A DNA stretch of 64,000 nucleotides from Deinococcus sp. JMULE3 (GCF_013337115.1 NZ_SGWE01000004.1:1872501-1936500), one strand, 5' to 3'; numbered from the stretch's first letter, positions 36,310-46,844 are shown. Notes: generated from the sequence alone by a model not told the origin. Made by a program: numbers and translations.

Positions 36310-37830
36310 TCAGTCCGCTGCGCTCCGCGTGCGTTCCTCGCCGGGGCGGGGGCCGAAGGTCAGTGGGGCGTGGCCGGGGACGGCTTTCGCGGCGAACTCG
36401 TGCAGGCCCAGGCGGTCGGGCGCTTCGAGGTGGTAGCGGAAGTTCCACAGGTAGTGCTGCACGACGCGTTCCGGCAGGCCCAGTTTCCGCGCGTGCCTCT
36501 GTGCGACGGCGGCAAGGTGCCCGATCCCTTCGCGGCGCGCTTCGCGCATGGCCTGTACGAGTTCGCTTGGGGGTGGGTTGTGCTTGCGGTACGCCCACAC
36601 CGCGAACGTGAACGGGTGCCCGGTCAGGCGGAACCACTCCTCTGCCAGGTCCGTGACGGTGATGCCGCGCGCGGCGTGCGGGAGGCCGGTCATGGTCGTC
36701 TCGGGCGTCAGTGGGCCGACCACGCCGTACCACTCGCGCAGGGCGCTGTCCCCGATCCGCAGCACCCCGTCGAACCCCTGCGCCAGGAGGGTTTCCGCCT
36801 CGCCCTCGGCGCGTTCCAGCGTCGGGTTCAGGCCGCGTTCGCGCAGCAGCACCTCCAGCAGCGCCACGCTCATCGCCGACTGCGCCGTCAGTGCCACCCG
36901 CCGCAGGTCCTCCAGCGGACGCGTGTGGAACAGGTTCACGGAGTACACCGGCCCCAGCACCGCCACGCTGAAATCCGGCAGGGCCTCCAGCACGTCCGCG
37001 TTCCGGATGAACTCCACCGCGCTGATGTTCGCGATATCCACCTGACCCGACAGCAGCGCCGCGTTCATCTGCGTCGGCACGCCCGTGATCGCCGTCACGC
37101 CCGGCGGCAGCACCAGCGAATCCAGGATGGGCGCGACATTCGTGAAATGAATCCAACCGGCCCGGTACGGGTCGGGCGTTCCCCAGTCCACCTGCGCGAC
37201 CTCTCCGGCGATCAGGGCGGCGCGGTGACCGGCGTCCCGGACGGGATACTCGGAGGGAACGGGCGGCTGACTGAATCCGAAACGCACGGTGCGGCCTTCC
37301 AGACTCCTCAGATCCGGAATCCGCGGGTCCTGGGGGTAGCTCTCGTGGTTCGTCTGGCCGTACAGGTACACCTGGGTGTCGTTCACGATGTTCAGGTCCT
37401 CTACCCGGTCGCGGTAATTCCAGGCGTACTCCTGCGCCACACCCTCCACCCACGTCGTCACGGGCGCACCCGAGCGGTAGAAGGCATGCCACACGTCGCC
37501 CAGGCCGAGTTCCAGCCGACCCAGCTGCGGTTCGCCCAGCGTGTGACGTCCGCTGAGCGGATCGGGTGCGGGCCACTCCTGGCAGGAGAGGCGCAGGAAC
37601 TTGAAGCCTCGCGACCAGTCGATGGCCTGATGCGTGGCGCGGCTGAGGATCAGTTCCCCCTGCTCCGCGCTGTCGGGGCGGGCCTGAACGCCCCGCCGGA
37701 ACAGGACGGTCCAGTAGGGAGAGGTGGCCGGATCGGCGTCCTGTGGGTAGGGGAGCACGTGGTCGATCACGCCCTCCACGACGAGCGAGGCGTCCTGACC
37801 CGTGTCCAGAATGGTCTCGTAGTCCGTCAC
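36310..37830 (-). CDS. mqnA: Chorismate dehydratase MqnA fused to an unknown N-terminal domain
   Basis: The C-terminal 293 residues (from about residue 214) are MqnA, which removes water from chorismate to start the futalosine menaquinone route: YRAGWIHFTNVAPILDSL, TQMNAALLSGQVDIANISAV, VNLFHTRPLEDLRRVALT, RIGDSALREW and the C-terminal HYLWNFRYHLEAPDRLGL. The first 213 residues have no counterpart in ordinary MqnA (about 280 residues) and I do not recognise them. No stop separates the two; a GTG at 37191 could be a separate mqnA start. The GTG start at 37830 overlaps the preceding stop by 4 bp. Confidence 0.85.
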   Translation of the reverse strand: MTDYETILDTGQDASLVVEGVIDHVLPYPQDADPATSPYWTVLFRRGVQARPDSAEQGELILSRATHQAIDWSRGFKFLRLSCQEWPAPDPLSGRHTLGEPQLGRLELGLGDVWHAFYRSGAPVTTWVEGVAQEYAWNYRDRVEDLNIVNDTQVYLYGQTNHESYPQDPRIPDLRSLEGRTVRFGFSQPPVPSEYPVRDAGHRAALIAGEVAQVDWGTPDPYRAGWIHFTNVAPILDSLVLPPGVTAITGVPTQMNAALLSGQVDIANISAVEFIRNADVLEALPDFSVAVLGPVYSVNLFHTRPLEDLRRVALTAQSAMSVALLEVLLRERGLNPTLERAEGEAETLLAQGFDGVLRIGDSALREWYGVVGPLTPETTMTGLPHAARGITVTDLAEEWFRLTGHPFTFAVWAYRKHNPPPSELVQAMREARREGIGHLAAVAQRHARKLGLPERVVQHYLWNFRYHLEAPDRLGLHEFAAKAVPGHAPLTFGPRPGEERTRSAAD

Positions 37831-38162
37831 GGGACGACCTGCGCGCTGATCGCCTGCCAGCGTCCTTCGATCTGGGTGTAGACGCGCAGGACGGACTGGA
37901 TGCGCTGAGGCCCTTCGTAGAGGGTCAGGCGGGTGATGCCCGTGTGGCCGTGGATGCGGGCGGCGTGCCGTTCGATCATCAGGGTGGGGGCCGGGTCAGT
38001 GGGGAAGTGCGTGATCAGGTCGGCGCGGCCGATGCTCCTTCCGTCGGGGAGGAAGCCCAGCCAGTCGGCGGCCAGGACGCCTTCCAGGGCACCTGGGTCG
38101 CCGTGGTGGTACGCGGCGTTCCAGCGGTCGTCCAGGGCCAGCAGGGCGTCCAGGGTGGGCAT
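37827..38162 (-). CDS. NTF2/SnoaL-like small protein (DUF4440 type)
   Basis: 111 residues from ATG 38160-38162. An alpha+beta cone fold is suggested by LLALDDRWNAAYHHGDPGAL, VLAADWLGFLPDGRSIGRAD and VLRVYTQIEGRWQAIS, the usual order in DUF4440/SnoaL-like proteins. The ATG is 1 nt after the mqnE stop, and its stop overlaps the mqnA-fusion start. Position inside a menaquinone operon suggests coupling to that pathway, but family members have many roles. Confidence 0.75.
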   Translation of the reverse strand: MPTLDALLALDDRWNAAYHHGDPGALEGVLAADWLGFLPDGRSIGRADLITHFPTDPAPTLMIERHAARIHGHTGITRLTLYEGPQRIQSVLRVYTQIEGRWQAISAQVVP

Positions 38163-38163
38163 G

Positions 38164-39306
<1,143 letters not shown>

Positions 39307-39415
39307 ACCGGCAGGATACGCCCGGCCCCCGCGCGGGAATGTCCCCGATCCTCACTTCGGCGCCTGGGCGGATGTGACGATCACGAAAGATCGGATATGA
39401 CACAATTTCCGGAAG

Positions 39416-40426
39416 GTGAACCCCCTCGACACCGATTCCACCCGGCAGATCGCCCGTTACCGCTCGCTGGTGCAGGTGATCGCCGCGCTGTCCCGGACCG
39501 CCCGGACCGAGGACCTGCTGCGCAGCATGCACCAGCAGGTGCAGGCGCTGTTCGCGTCCCCCGTGACCGTCCTGGCGCGGCCCACGCCGGGCGGCGGCTG
39601 GTCGGTGCAGACCCTGGAGATCGACGTGATCAGCGAGCAGTGGATCGGGCCGCGCCCGGACGGGCTGCTGGAACGGGTCGTGACGGGCCGCGTGACGCTG
39701 GAGAACGACCTGCCCACCTACCTGGAACGCGAGGGGCTGACGGTCGTGCGCGTGCATTACCGCGCGGACCTGCCGCACACCCTGTCCTGGATGGGCGTGG
39801 CGCTGCGCGCCGGGGGGGAGGTGCTGGGCGTGCTGTCCGTGCAGAGCTACGAGCGGGACGCCTTCACGCCCGAGGACCTGGAGTTCCTGAACCTGCTGGG
39901 CGTGCAGCTGGGCATCGTGCTGGAGAACGCCGCGCTGCACGAGCGGCTGGCCCGCGAGGCGAACACCGATCCGCTGACCGGGCTGCTGAACCGCCGGCAG
40001 TTCGCGCTGCGGGGCGAGGAGGCGCGCCGGACGGCCGGCGAGTGGACGCTCGCGGTGCTGGACGTGCAGGATTTCAAACGCGTGAACGACCGCCTGGGGC
40101 ACGCGGCGGGTGACGCGGTGCTGCGCGGCATCGGGGAGGCGCTGCTGGACCTGACCGCCACGCGCGGGGAGGCGTTCCGGCTGGGTGGGGATGAATTCGC
40201 GCTGCTGCTGCCTGCCGGGCCGGAGCGGGCCGCGGCGCTGCTGCGGGCGGGACTGGAGGGCCTGTCGGCGCGGGACCTGCCGGACGTGCCGTTCGTGAAC
40301 GTGGGGCTGGCCGGGCGCCGCGCCGACGAGTCGCTGATGGACTGGATGCGCCGCGCGGACCGGCACATGTACGCCGCGAAACGTGCCCGCGCGCACCTGA
40401 TCATGTTCCCGGAGGAGACGTCATGA
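39416..40426 (+). CDS. GAF-GGDEF diguanylate cyclase
   Basis: 336 residues: an N-terminal GAF-type sensor domain (about 10-175) and a C-terminal GGDEF domain starting ANTDPLTGLLNRRQF, with the active-site motif FRLGGDEFALLL. No RxxD inhibitory site is visible five residues before GGDEF. Would make cyclic di-GMP in response to an unknown ligand. GTG 39416 is the only reasonable start. The stop overlaps an ATG of the next gene. Confidence 0.88.
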   Translation: MNPLDTDSTRQIARYRSLVQVIAALSRTARTEDLLRSMHQQVQALFASPVTVLARPTPGGGWSVQTLEIDVISEQWIGPRPDGLLERVVTGRVTLENDLPTYLEREGLTVVRVHYRADLPHTLSWMGVALRAGGEVLGVLSVQSYERDAFTPEDLEFLNLLGVQLGIVLENAALHERLAREANTDPLTGLLNRRQFALRGEEARRTAGEWTLAVLDVQDFKRVNDRLGHAAGDAVLRGIGEALLDLTATRGEAFRLGGDEFALLLPAGPERAAALLRAGLEGLSARDLPDVPFVNVGLAGRRADESLMDWMRRADRHMYAAKRARAHLIMFPEETS

Positions 40427-40464
40427 CCGACCCTGACCCCCCAGCCACGCGCTACGCTGAGGAC

Positions 40465-40803
40465 ATGAGCAGCGAAGAACTTCGTCCCGAGACAGAACAG
40501 GGGGCCCGGCCGGACCACTGGCCGGAACGCTGGACGGTGGACGCCATCGAGGACACCCCGCGCGGGCCGGTCGCGCGACTTGAACGCCCCGACGGGGAGA
40601 CCGTGGACGTCCCCGCCCATCACCTCCCGGACGGTGTGCGCGAGGGAGACCTGCTGGCCGTGCAGGACGGCCCGGACGGCGTGATCTTCCGCGCGCTGCC
40701 CCAGGAGACGCAGGAGCGGCGCGAGCACGCGCAGGCGAAGCTGGACGCCCTGAACGCCCGTCAGGCCCCGCCCACCAACGAACAGGGAGAGATCGACCTG
40801 TGA
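40465..40803 (+). CDS. DUF3006 domain protein
   Basis: 112 residues. The core runs from RWTVDAIEDTPRGPVARLER to LPDGVREGDLLAVQDGPDGV, the DUF3006 pattern, and an Arg/Glu-rich helix closes the protein. Two starts are possible: ATG 40423, overlapping the previous stop, or ATG 40465 with TACGCT (40453-40458) exactly 6 nt upstream, which I prefer. DUF3006 proteins are often encoded next to ComEC-like metallo-beta-lactamases, as here; the next gene overlaps by 4 bp. Confidence 0.78.
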   Translation: MSSEELRPETEQGARPDHWPERWTVDAIEDTPRGPVARLERPDGETVDVPAHHLPDGVREGDLLAVQDGPDGVIFRALPQETQERREHAQAKLDALNARQAPPTNEQGEIDL

Positions 40804-41891
40804 CCGGCCCGAAGAAACCCGCCGCATCCGACCGGGCGAAGAAGACCGCCCCCGGAAAGCCCAGCCCGAAGAAGCCCGGCGCGAAGAAGGCCGACACGCG
40901 GACCGACCCCGCCGCGCCCGCCACCCCGAAAGCCCTACCGAAAGCCACCGCGAACGCCGGGGCGAAACCCCCACCCCGCAATCGCACAAAGGGCAAAACG
41001 CCCGACCGGAAGGGCCCCAGTCCCTCGGACCTGCTGGGCGTCCTCGTGCTGATCGGCACCGCCAGCCTCGCCGCGTGCGGCTGGATGAAACAGGGCGGCC
41101 AGGGCGACACGAAACCCACCGGCGGCCCCGCCGGTCAGGTCACCATCCGCTTCCTCGACATCGGGCAGGGCGACGCCATCCTCATCCAGAGCCCCGAAGG
41201 CAAGACCGCCCTGATCGACGGGGGCCGCAGCAGCGACCGCATGCGCGACTACATCCGCGACCTGAACCTCGACAAGCTCGACCTGATGATCGCCTCGCAC
41301 GCCGACGCCGACCACATCGCGGGCCTCGTCCCCGCCGCCACCCTGAAACCACGCGTGTTCATCAACAACGGCCTGGGCGGCACCACCCAGACCTGGGACC
41401 GCCTCGTGAAGAACCTTCAGGACGCCGGGAGCACCTTCACGAAAGCCAGCAACCAGACCGTGAACCTCGGCAGCGTCAAACTCCGCGTGATCGCCCCACC
41501 CCCCGGCATGGGCGACGGGCAGAACGAGAACAGCGTCGGCGTCGCCCTGCAGTTCGGCACCTTCCGCGCCCTGATGACCGGCGACAGCGAAACCCCGGAA
41601 ACCGAAGGCTGGCTCGCGCAGGAACGCGACGATCTCAGGGGCCCCTTCCAGGTGTACAAGAGCATCCACCACGGCGCCGCGAACGGCGACAGCGCCGCCT
41701 GGCTCGCGTACGTCCGCCCCGAGAACGTCGTCATCAGCGTCGGCGCCTCCAACACCTACGGGCACCCCACGAAAACCGCCCTGAACCTCTACAAGCAGGC
41801 CGGAGCGCGCGTGTACCGCACCGACCGCCAGGGCACCGTCACCGTCCAGGGCAGCGGCGACGGCACGTACACCATCACCACAGACCGCTGA
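40800..41891 (+). CDS. ComEC-type metallo-beta-lactamase-fold protein with basic N-terminus
   Basis: 363 residues from GTG 40800. Residues 1-75 are Lys/Pro/Ala-rich; then a hydrophobic segment with a lipobox-like LAAC (DLLGVLVLIGTASLAAC). The MBL domain follows: IRFLDIGQGDAILIQS, ALIDGG, the metal motif SHADADHIAGL, LMTGDSETPE and KSIHHGAANGDSAAWL, as in the soluble hydrolase domain of ComEC and its paralogues. It lacks the ComEC membrane domain, so it is a separate, probably membrane-attached hydrolase. Confidence 0.82.
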   Translation: MTGPKKPAASDRAKKTAPGKPSPKKPGAKKADTRTDPAAPATPKALPKATANAGAKPPPRNRTKGKTPDRKGPSPSDLLGVLVLIGTASLAACGWMKQGGQGDTKPTGGPAGQVTIRFLDIGQGDAILIQSPEGKTALIDGGRSSDRMRDYIRDLNLDKLDLMIASHADADHIAGLVPAATLKPRVFINNGLGGTTQTWDRLVKNLQDAGSTFTKASNQTVNLGSVKLRVIAPPPGMGDGQNENSVGVALQFGTFRALMTGDSETPETEGWLAQERDDLRGPFQVYKSIHHGAANGDSAAWLAYVRPENVVISVGASNTYGHPTKTALNLYKQAGARVYRTDRQGTVTVQGSGDGTYTITTDR

Positions 41892-41949
41892 GCGGGCATG
41901 GAGACAGGAGGCGTCGGCTGAGCGGACACCCCCTGTTCTCGTTGTACGG

Positions 41950-43761
41950 TTACGCGTCCTGTTCGGCCCAGAGGGCGCGCATCTCGTCGCTGCGTTCCAG
42001 CAGGTCCGGCAGGGTACCCTCGTCGGTGATGCGACCGCCTTCCATCAGGAGGATGCGGTCGGCGCGCAGGAGGGCGGCGCGGCGGTGGCTGACGACGAGG
42101 CAGGTGGCGTCGGTCTGGGCGAGGCCCTGCCAGAGTTGCGCCTCGGTGCGGGCGTCCAGGGCGCTGCTGACGTCGTCGAACACGAGGAGGTCGGCGGGGC
42201 GGGCGAGCATGCGGGCGACGGCGGCGCGCTGGATCTGCCCGCCGCTGAGTTTCACGCCGCGCGCGCCGACGGGGGTGTCGAGGCCGCCGCTGAGGGCGTG
42301 AAGGTCGGGTTCGAGCACGGCGAGCTGCACGGCGCGGTTCAGGTGGGCTTCATTCGCGCCGCTGGTGATGTTCTCGCGCAGGGTGTCGCTGAAGAGGTTC
42401 GGGAGTTGCGCGGTGTACGCGCTGCGGGGCGGGACGAGGAACGAGGCGGGGTCGTCCTGGATCTCGCCGTTCCAGGCGACGGTGCCGGACTGGGTGGGGA
42501 TCAGGCCCAGCACGGCGCGCAGCAGGGTGCTCTTGCCGCTGCCGATGCGGCCGGTGACCACCACGAACTCGCCACGCCCCACGCTGAAGCTCGCCTCACT
42601 CACGCCCAGGCCGCTGGGGTGCAGGGCAGTCAGGCGGTCCACGCGCAACTCGCGCAGGGGGATGGCGGCGGGGGCGGGGGGCGCGGCGGGCGCCTCGCGG
42701 TTCAGGTAGGCGTCGTGGTGCTCGACGATGGTGGTGTCCGGCGCGTCCTGCAGCAGGCGGGTCATGCGGTCGTAGCTGACGCCCGTGCGTCGGTGACGGG
42801 CGATGGCGTCCCCGAAGAAGCCCATGCTGCCGGTCAGGCGGGGCAGTAGCCCGATGAACAGCACGAAGTCCGCGACGTCCAGCGTCCCGCCGCGGACCTT
42901 GTTCGCGCCGAGCAGCAGCACGAGCCCCACGGCGAGGTTCACCATGTTCGTGTTCACGCCCCGGATCAGTTCGGTCAGCAGCACGTCCCGCAGGGCGGCG
43001 TGGCGGCGGGTCTCACCCAGAGCGCGCAGGTGCGTGACCATGCCGTTCTCGCGCGCGGCGAGTTTCACGGCGCTCACGGCCCCGAAGGTCTCACCGATGA
43101 AGTCCGTGACGCGGGCGGTCGCTTCGCGCATGCGGCGGCGGTACGCGCGGATGGTGGGGGACAGGCGCTGCACGAACACCACCATCAGCAGCAGCGGCGT
43201 GCACACCAGCGCCGTGATCAGCGGGTCCACGCGCGCCATCAGCGTGATCGCCACCACCGAGTACAGGACGAAGCCCGCGCCGTCCACCCACACTTCCGTG
43301 TACCCGGCGACGTCGTCCACGTCGTCCCGGAAGCGGCTGACCGCCTCGGCGGGCGTGTCGGGCAGGCGCCGGGAGCGGCGGGCGGTCAGCAGGTAGTTCA
43401 GGAGGTTGCGGCGCACCAGGGCGTCCAGGGTGTACCACAGCTCGATCCACGCGCGGAACGCGCCGTAGAAGATCCCGAAGCGGCTCAGGCGCACGAACGC
43501 GAACCACGCCACCGACACCCACGCCGCGGCAATCGCCGGGCCTAAGGGCTGCCCGCCGGTCTTCAGGCCGTCCGCCTGCTCCAGCGCGCGGAACACGCCA
43601 CTGACCGCCAGGGTCAGCAGGGCGGGGCTGGCGTGCACCATGCTCCACATGAACAGGTTGAACGCGAACAGACCCGGCTTGTAGCGGAACAGTTCCTTCG
43701 ACAGCGCGAACGTCCGCTCCTTCACAGGCACGGGCGGCTGGGGGAGGGGAGAGGTGGTCAT
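41950..43761 (-). CDS. ABC exporter half-transporter (degenerate catalytic site)
   Basis: 603 residues. A six-helix ABC_membrane domain (about 20-310) is followed by a nucleotide-binding domain with Walker A VTGRIGSGKST, signature LSGGQIQRAAVAR and Walker B LLVFDDVSSALD, where the catalytic Glu is Asp. The partner at 43862-45664 has the intact Glu. This matches heterodimeric exporters with one degenerate site. ATG 43761 is chosen with GGAG 7 nt upstream. Substrate unknown. Confidence 0.9.
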   Translation of the reverse strand: MTTSPLPQPPVPVKERTFALSKELFRYKPGLFAFNLFMWSMVHASPALLTLAVSGVFRALEQADGLKTGGQPLGPAIAAAWVSVAWFAFVRLSRFGIFYGAFRAWIELWYTLDALVRRNLLNYLLTARRSRRLPDTPAEAVSRFRDDVDDVAGYTEVWVDGAGFVLYSVVAITLMARVDPLITALVCTPLLLMVVFVQRLSPTIRAYRRRMREATARVTDFIGETFGAVSAVKLAARENGMVTHLRALGETRRHAALRDVLLTELIRGVNTNMVNLAVGLVLLLGANKVRGGTLDVADFVLFIGLLPRLTGSMGFFGDAIARHRRTGVSYDRMTRLLQDAPDTTIVEHHDAYLNREAPAAPPAPAAIPLRELRVDRLTALHPSGLGVSEASFSVGRGEFVVVTGRIGSGKSTLLRAVLGLIPTQSGTVAWNGEIQDDPASFLVPPRSAYTAQLPNLFSDTLRENITSGANEAHLNRAVQLAVLEPDLHALSGGLDTPVGARGVKLSGGQIQRAAVARMLARPADLLVFDDVSSALDARTEAQLWQGLAQTDATCLVVSHRRAALLRADRILLMEGGRITDEGTLPDLLERSDEMRALWAEQDA

Positions 43762-43785
43762 AGTCGGACTCCAGAAAGTGGTGAG

Positions 43786-43858
43786 TGGACAGTGGTGAGT
43801 GGAACGAAGAGAGGCGTGTGAGGTGGTTCCACTGCCCACTTCCCACTCCCTACTCCCC
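43786..43858. repeat. Imperfect dyad built from GTGAGTGG words
   Basis: AGTGGTGAGTGG words on the left (about 43797 onward) are largely complementary to TTCCACTGCCCACTTCCCAC on the right (22 of 29 positions by eye). It lies between the two half-transporter genes. Confidence 0.45.
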
Positions 43859-43861
43859 GCC

Positions 43862-45664
43862 TCACGCCAGCACTCCTTCGTGTTCGTTCAGCTGTCCGGC
43901 GCGCAGCAGGGCCGCGTAGTGACTGCGGGGGTCGCGGGCGAGGTCCTCGCGGCGGCCGTCCTCCAGCACCTCGCCGTCCCCGAGGACCAGGATCCGGTCG
44001 GCGCGGGCGACGGTGTCGAGGCGGTGCGCGATGATGATCGCGGTGCGGCCCGACAGCAGGCGGGTCATCGCGGCGGTCAGCAGGGCCTCGGTGGCGGGGT
44101 CGAGGCGGCTGCTGGGTTCATCCAGGATGATCAGGCTCGGGTCGCGCAGCATCACGCGCGCGAACGCCAGGAGTTGCGCCTCCCCGGCGGACAGGCTCCC
44201 AGTGGGCAGCGGCGTCCGCACGCCCTCGGGCAGGCGGGCCAGCCAGGCACTCAGGCCGACCTCGTGCAGCGCGGCCTCCACCTGCGCATCGGTGACGTGC
44301 GGGTCGAAGAAGCTGAGGTTGTCCCGGACGCTCGCCTGGAACAGCTGCACGTCCTGCGTGACGACCGCCACGCGGGAGCGCAGGTCGTGCAGGGGCGTGG
44401 CCTGCACGTTCACGCCGCCCAGCAGGATCTCGCCCTGCGTCGCGTCGTACAGGCGCGAGATCAGGCGGGTCAGGGTGGTCTTGCCGCTGCCGGTGCGGCC
44501 CAGCAGGCCCACGGTCTGCCCGGCGGGCAGGTCGAAGGTCACGCCGCGCAGCACGCCGCGCGCCGCCGCGTCCTCGGGGGCGTAGCTGAACGTCACGTCC
44601 CGGAACGCCAGCGGCAGCGGTCCCGCCGGGAGGGAGGTGGTCCCGCCGCGGACGGCGCTGCGCAGCGCGAGCAGTTCCGACACGCGCCCCAGGCTCGCCC
44701 CGGCCTTCTGCAGGTCCTGCAGCTGCTGCGTGAGCTGGTCGATGGGTTCCTCCACCAGCGTCATGTACTGGTAGAGCAGGAACGCCGTGCCCAGCGTGAT
44801 CGCGCCGCTCGCGTACAGGCCGACCGCCGCGCCCAGCACGCCCACGTACCCGACCGCGAACAGCGCCATGCTCAGCTGCCACACGACGCTGCGCCGCCGC
44901 CACGAGTTGATCGAGCGCGTGAAGAAGGTGCGCTGCACGTCCAGGAAGCGCCGCAGATGATGCCCACCGGCGCCCAGGCTCCGCACGTCCTCCAGGCCCG
45001 CCAGTCGCTCCTCGACGAAACCGAACAGCCGCGCGCTCGCCTCACGTTCCAGGCGGGTGGGTTCCACACCCAGTTTCCGCACGCGGTTCATGGCGGTCAG
45101 CGTGATGGCCGTGAAGACGGTCACGCCCAGCCCGATCCGCCAGTCCTCCCGGAAGAACATGACCAGCGCGCCGGTCAGCAGCAGCGCCGCGCCAAACACC
45201 CGAACCGCGAACTGCGAGAAGAAATTACTCAGGGCCGTCACGTCCCCGTCGATCCGCTCGATCATCTCGCCCGGCGTGCGCTCCTTGTGCTCGCGCATGT
45301 CCAGCGACAGCAGGTGCGCCATCAGGTCCGCGCGCAGGCGGTTCGTGGCGGTCCATCCGACCCGCGCACCCACGTACGTCGCCCCGGCCGTCATGAGCTG
45401 CACGCCCACCGCCAGCAGGATGTACAGGCCCGCCAGCCGCACCAGCCCAGCCACATCCGCGCCCGCGCCCCGCTTCGCGTTGTCCACGAACTGCTGCAAC
45501 AGCTGCGGCAGCAGCAGGTTCAGGCCCGTCCCCGTCAGCAGCAGCGCCGCCAGCGCCCCCACCTGCCACCGCAGCGGCCCCAGGTACGTGCCCAGCACCC
45601 CCAACGCACTCCGCGGCGGCGAATCAGGCGGAACAGACGAAGACACAGCGGCAGAAGACGACAT
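43862..45664 (-). CDS. ABC exporter half-transporter (catalytic partner)
   Basis: 600 residues. The membrane domain begins LGTYLGPLRWQVGALAALLL and has the coupling region EHKERTPGEMIERIDGD. The nucleotide-binding domain has Walker A LLGRTGSGKTT, a variant signature LSAGEAQLLAFAR and Walker B LIILDEPSSRLD with the catalytic Glu. A TAGCCT box (complement of 45671-45676) lies 6 nt before ATG 45664, a leaderless start. First gene of the two-gene transporter operon. Confidence 0.92.
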   Translation of the reverse strand: MSSSAAVSSSVPPDSPPRSALGVLGTYLGPLRWQVGALAALLLTGTGLNLLLPQLLQQFVDNAKRGAGADVAGLVRLAGLYILLAVGVQLMTAGATYVGARVGWTATNRLRADLMAHLLSLDMREHKERTPGEMIERIDGDVTALSNFFSQFAVRVFGAALLLTGALVMFFREDWRIGLGVTVFTAITLTAMNRVRKLGVEPTRLEREASARLFGFVEERLAGLEDVRSLGAGGHHLRRFLDVQRTFFTRSINSWRRRSVVWQLSMALFAVGYVGVLGAAVGLYASGAITLGTAFLLYQYMTLVEEPIDQLTQQLQDLQKAGASLGRVSELLALRSAVRGGTTSLPAGPLPLAFRDVTFSYAPEDAAARGVLRGVTFDLPAGQTVGLLGRTGSGKTTLTRLISRLYDATQGEILLGGVNVQATPLHDLRSRVAVVTQDVQLFQASVRDNLSFFDPHVTDAQVEAALHEVGLSAWLARLPEGVRTPLPTGSLSAGEAQLLAFARVMLRDPSLIILDEPSSRLDPATEALLTAAMTRLLSGRTAIIIAHRLDTVARADRILVLGDGEVLEDGRREDLARDPRSHYAALLRAGQLNEHEGVLA

Positions 45665-45762
45665 CCTCCCAGGCTAGCCACCCGGCGCTGGAAACGCATC
45701 CGCCGAGTGGCGCATGGACATGGGGACGCAGGGCGCGGGACAGAGGGGGTGGCCGGTCCCGG

Positions 45763-46767
45763 TCACGCCTCGCCGCTCATGCGCACGACCAGCTTGCCGC
45801 GCACGCCCCCCGCCGCGAGTTCCGCCAGGGTCGCGGGCAGCGCCTCCCGCTCCCGGACATCCGTCACCAGCGGATCGAACTCGCCGGCCACGACCAGCGC
45901 CAGCAGTTCACCCAGCATGACGCCCAGATCCTCCTGCGCGCGACGGTCGCCGCTGGCATGCGCGGCCCCCAGCGCGATCGGGTGCACGCTGATCTTCGCC
46001 GGGTGCACGCGGTAGGTGGGCAGGTCCGGCAGGCCCAACACGCACGCCATGCCCCCACCGAACGCCACGGCGTCCAGCAGCGCCGTCGCCTGCCCGGCCG
46101 TCTCGACCACTGCCGGCACGCCCGCCCCGCCCGTCACCTCGCGCACCTGCGCGGCCAGATCCCCCACGCGGTAATCCAGGGTCACCTCGGCCCCCAGCGC
46201 CCGCAGGTACTCGTGGTTCGCGGCGGACGCCACGCCGATCACGCGTGCCCCCGCCCGCCGCGCGAGCTGCGTGGCGTACCCGCCCACCCCGCCGCTCGCG
46301 CCGTTCACGAGCACCCAGTCGCCGGGCCGCCACAGACCGGGCCGCACGCCGAGCCGCCGGTCGAGGCTCTGGTACGCGGTCATGCCCGCGCAGGGCAGCG
46401 CCGCCGCGACCGTCAGCGGCACCCCGTCGGGCACGCGCGCGACCGTGTGGGCGCTCGTGACGACCGCCTCGGCGAACACGCCGGGCCGCGTGAGGTCCAC
46501 GTGCATCGCGACGCGGTCCCCGGGCCTCAGGGTCTCCACGCCCGGTCCGACCGCCTCGACGATCCCGGCACCGTCCACGCCGGGCACGTGCGGGTACGTC
46601 CAGGCCGGATGCCCGCCGCGCAGCAGCTTGAAATCCACCGGGTTGACGGTCACGGCCGCCAGCCGCACGCGGATCTCACCCGGGCCGGGCGCCGGGGTGG
46701 GCACGGGCGTCCACTGCAGGGTCAGGGGTTCACCGGGCTGGGTGGCCGTGAAGGCATGCATGGTCAT
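45763..46767 (-). CDS. Zinc-independent medium-chain dehydrogenase / quinone oxidoreductase
   Basis: 334 residues. GroES-like N-terminal domain (VRLAAVTVNPVDFKLLRGG, VPGVDGAGIVEAVG) and NADPH-binding domain (DWVLVNGASGGVGGYATQLA). The zinc-binding residues of true alcohol dehydrogenases are absent, so it belongs with quinone oxidoreductase-like MDRs. ATG 46767 is chosen because TACCGT (complement of 46774-46779) lies exactly 6 nt upstream. Single gene; substrate not predictable. Confidence 0.85.
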   Translation of the reverse strand: MTMHAFTATQPGEPLTLQWTPVPTPAPGPGEIRVRLAAVTVNPVDFKLLRGGHPAWTYPHVPGVDGAGIVEAVGPGVETLRPGDRVAMHVDLTRPGVFAEAVVTSAHTVARVPDGVPLTVAAALPCAGMTAYQSLDRRLGVRPGLWRPGDWVLVNGASGGVGGYATQLARRAGARVIGVASAANHEYLRALGAEVTLDYRVGDLAAQVREVTGGAGVPAVVETAGQATALLDAVAFGGGMACVLGLPDLPTYRVHPAKISVHPIALGAAHASGDRRAQEDLGVMLGELLALVVAGEFDPLVTDVREREALPATLAELAAGGVRGKLVVRMSGEA

Positions 46768-46844
46768 GCGCTGACGGTACGCCACGGCGCGCGGGCGGGC
46801 CGTGACCTTTCACCGATTGTGCGGCAAGGGGCGGCCCGGGTGCG

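Noticed and set aside
41892..41949. ACAGGAGG...CCCCCTGT dyad after the ComEC-type gene
   Set aside because: Pairing is partial and there is no T-tract; too weak to call a terminator.
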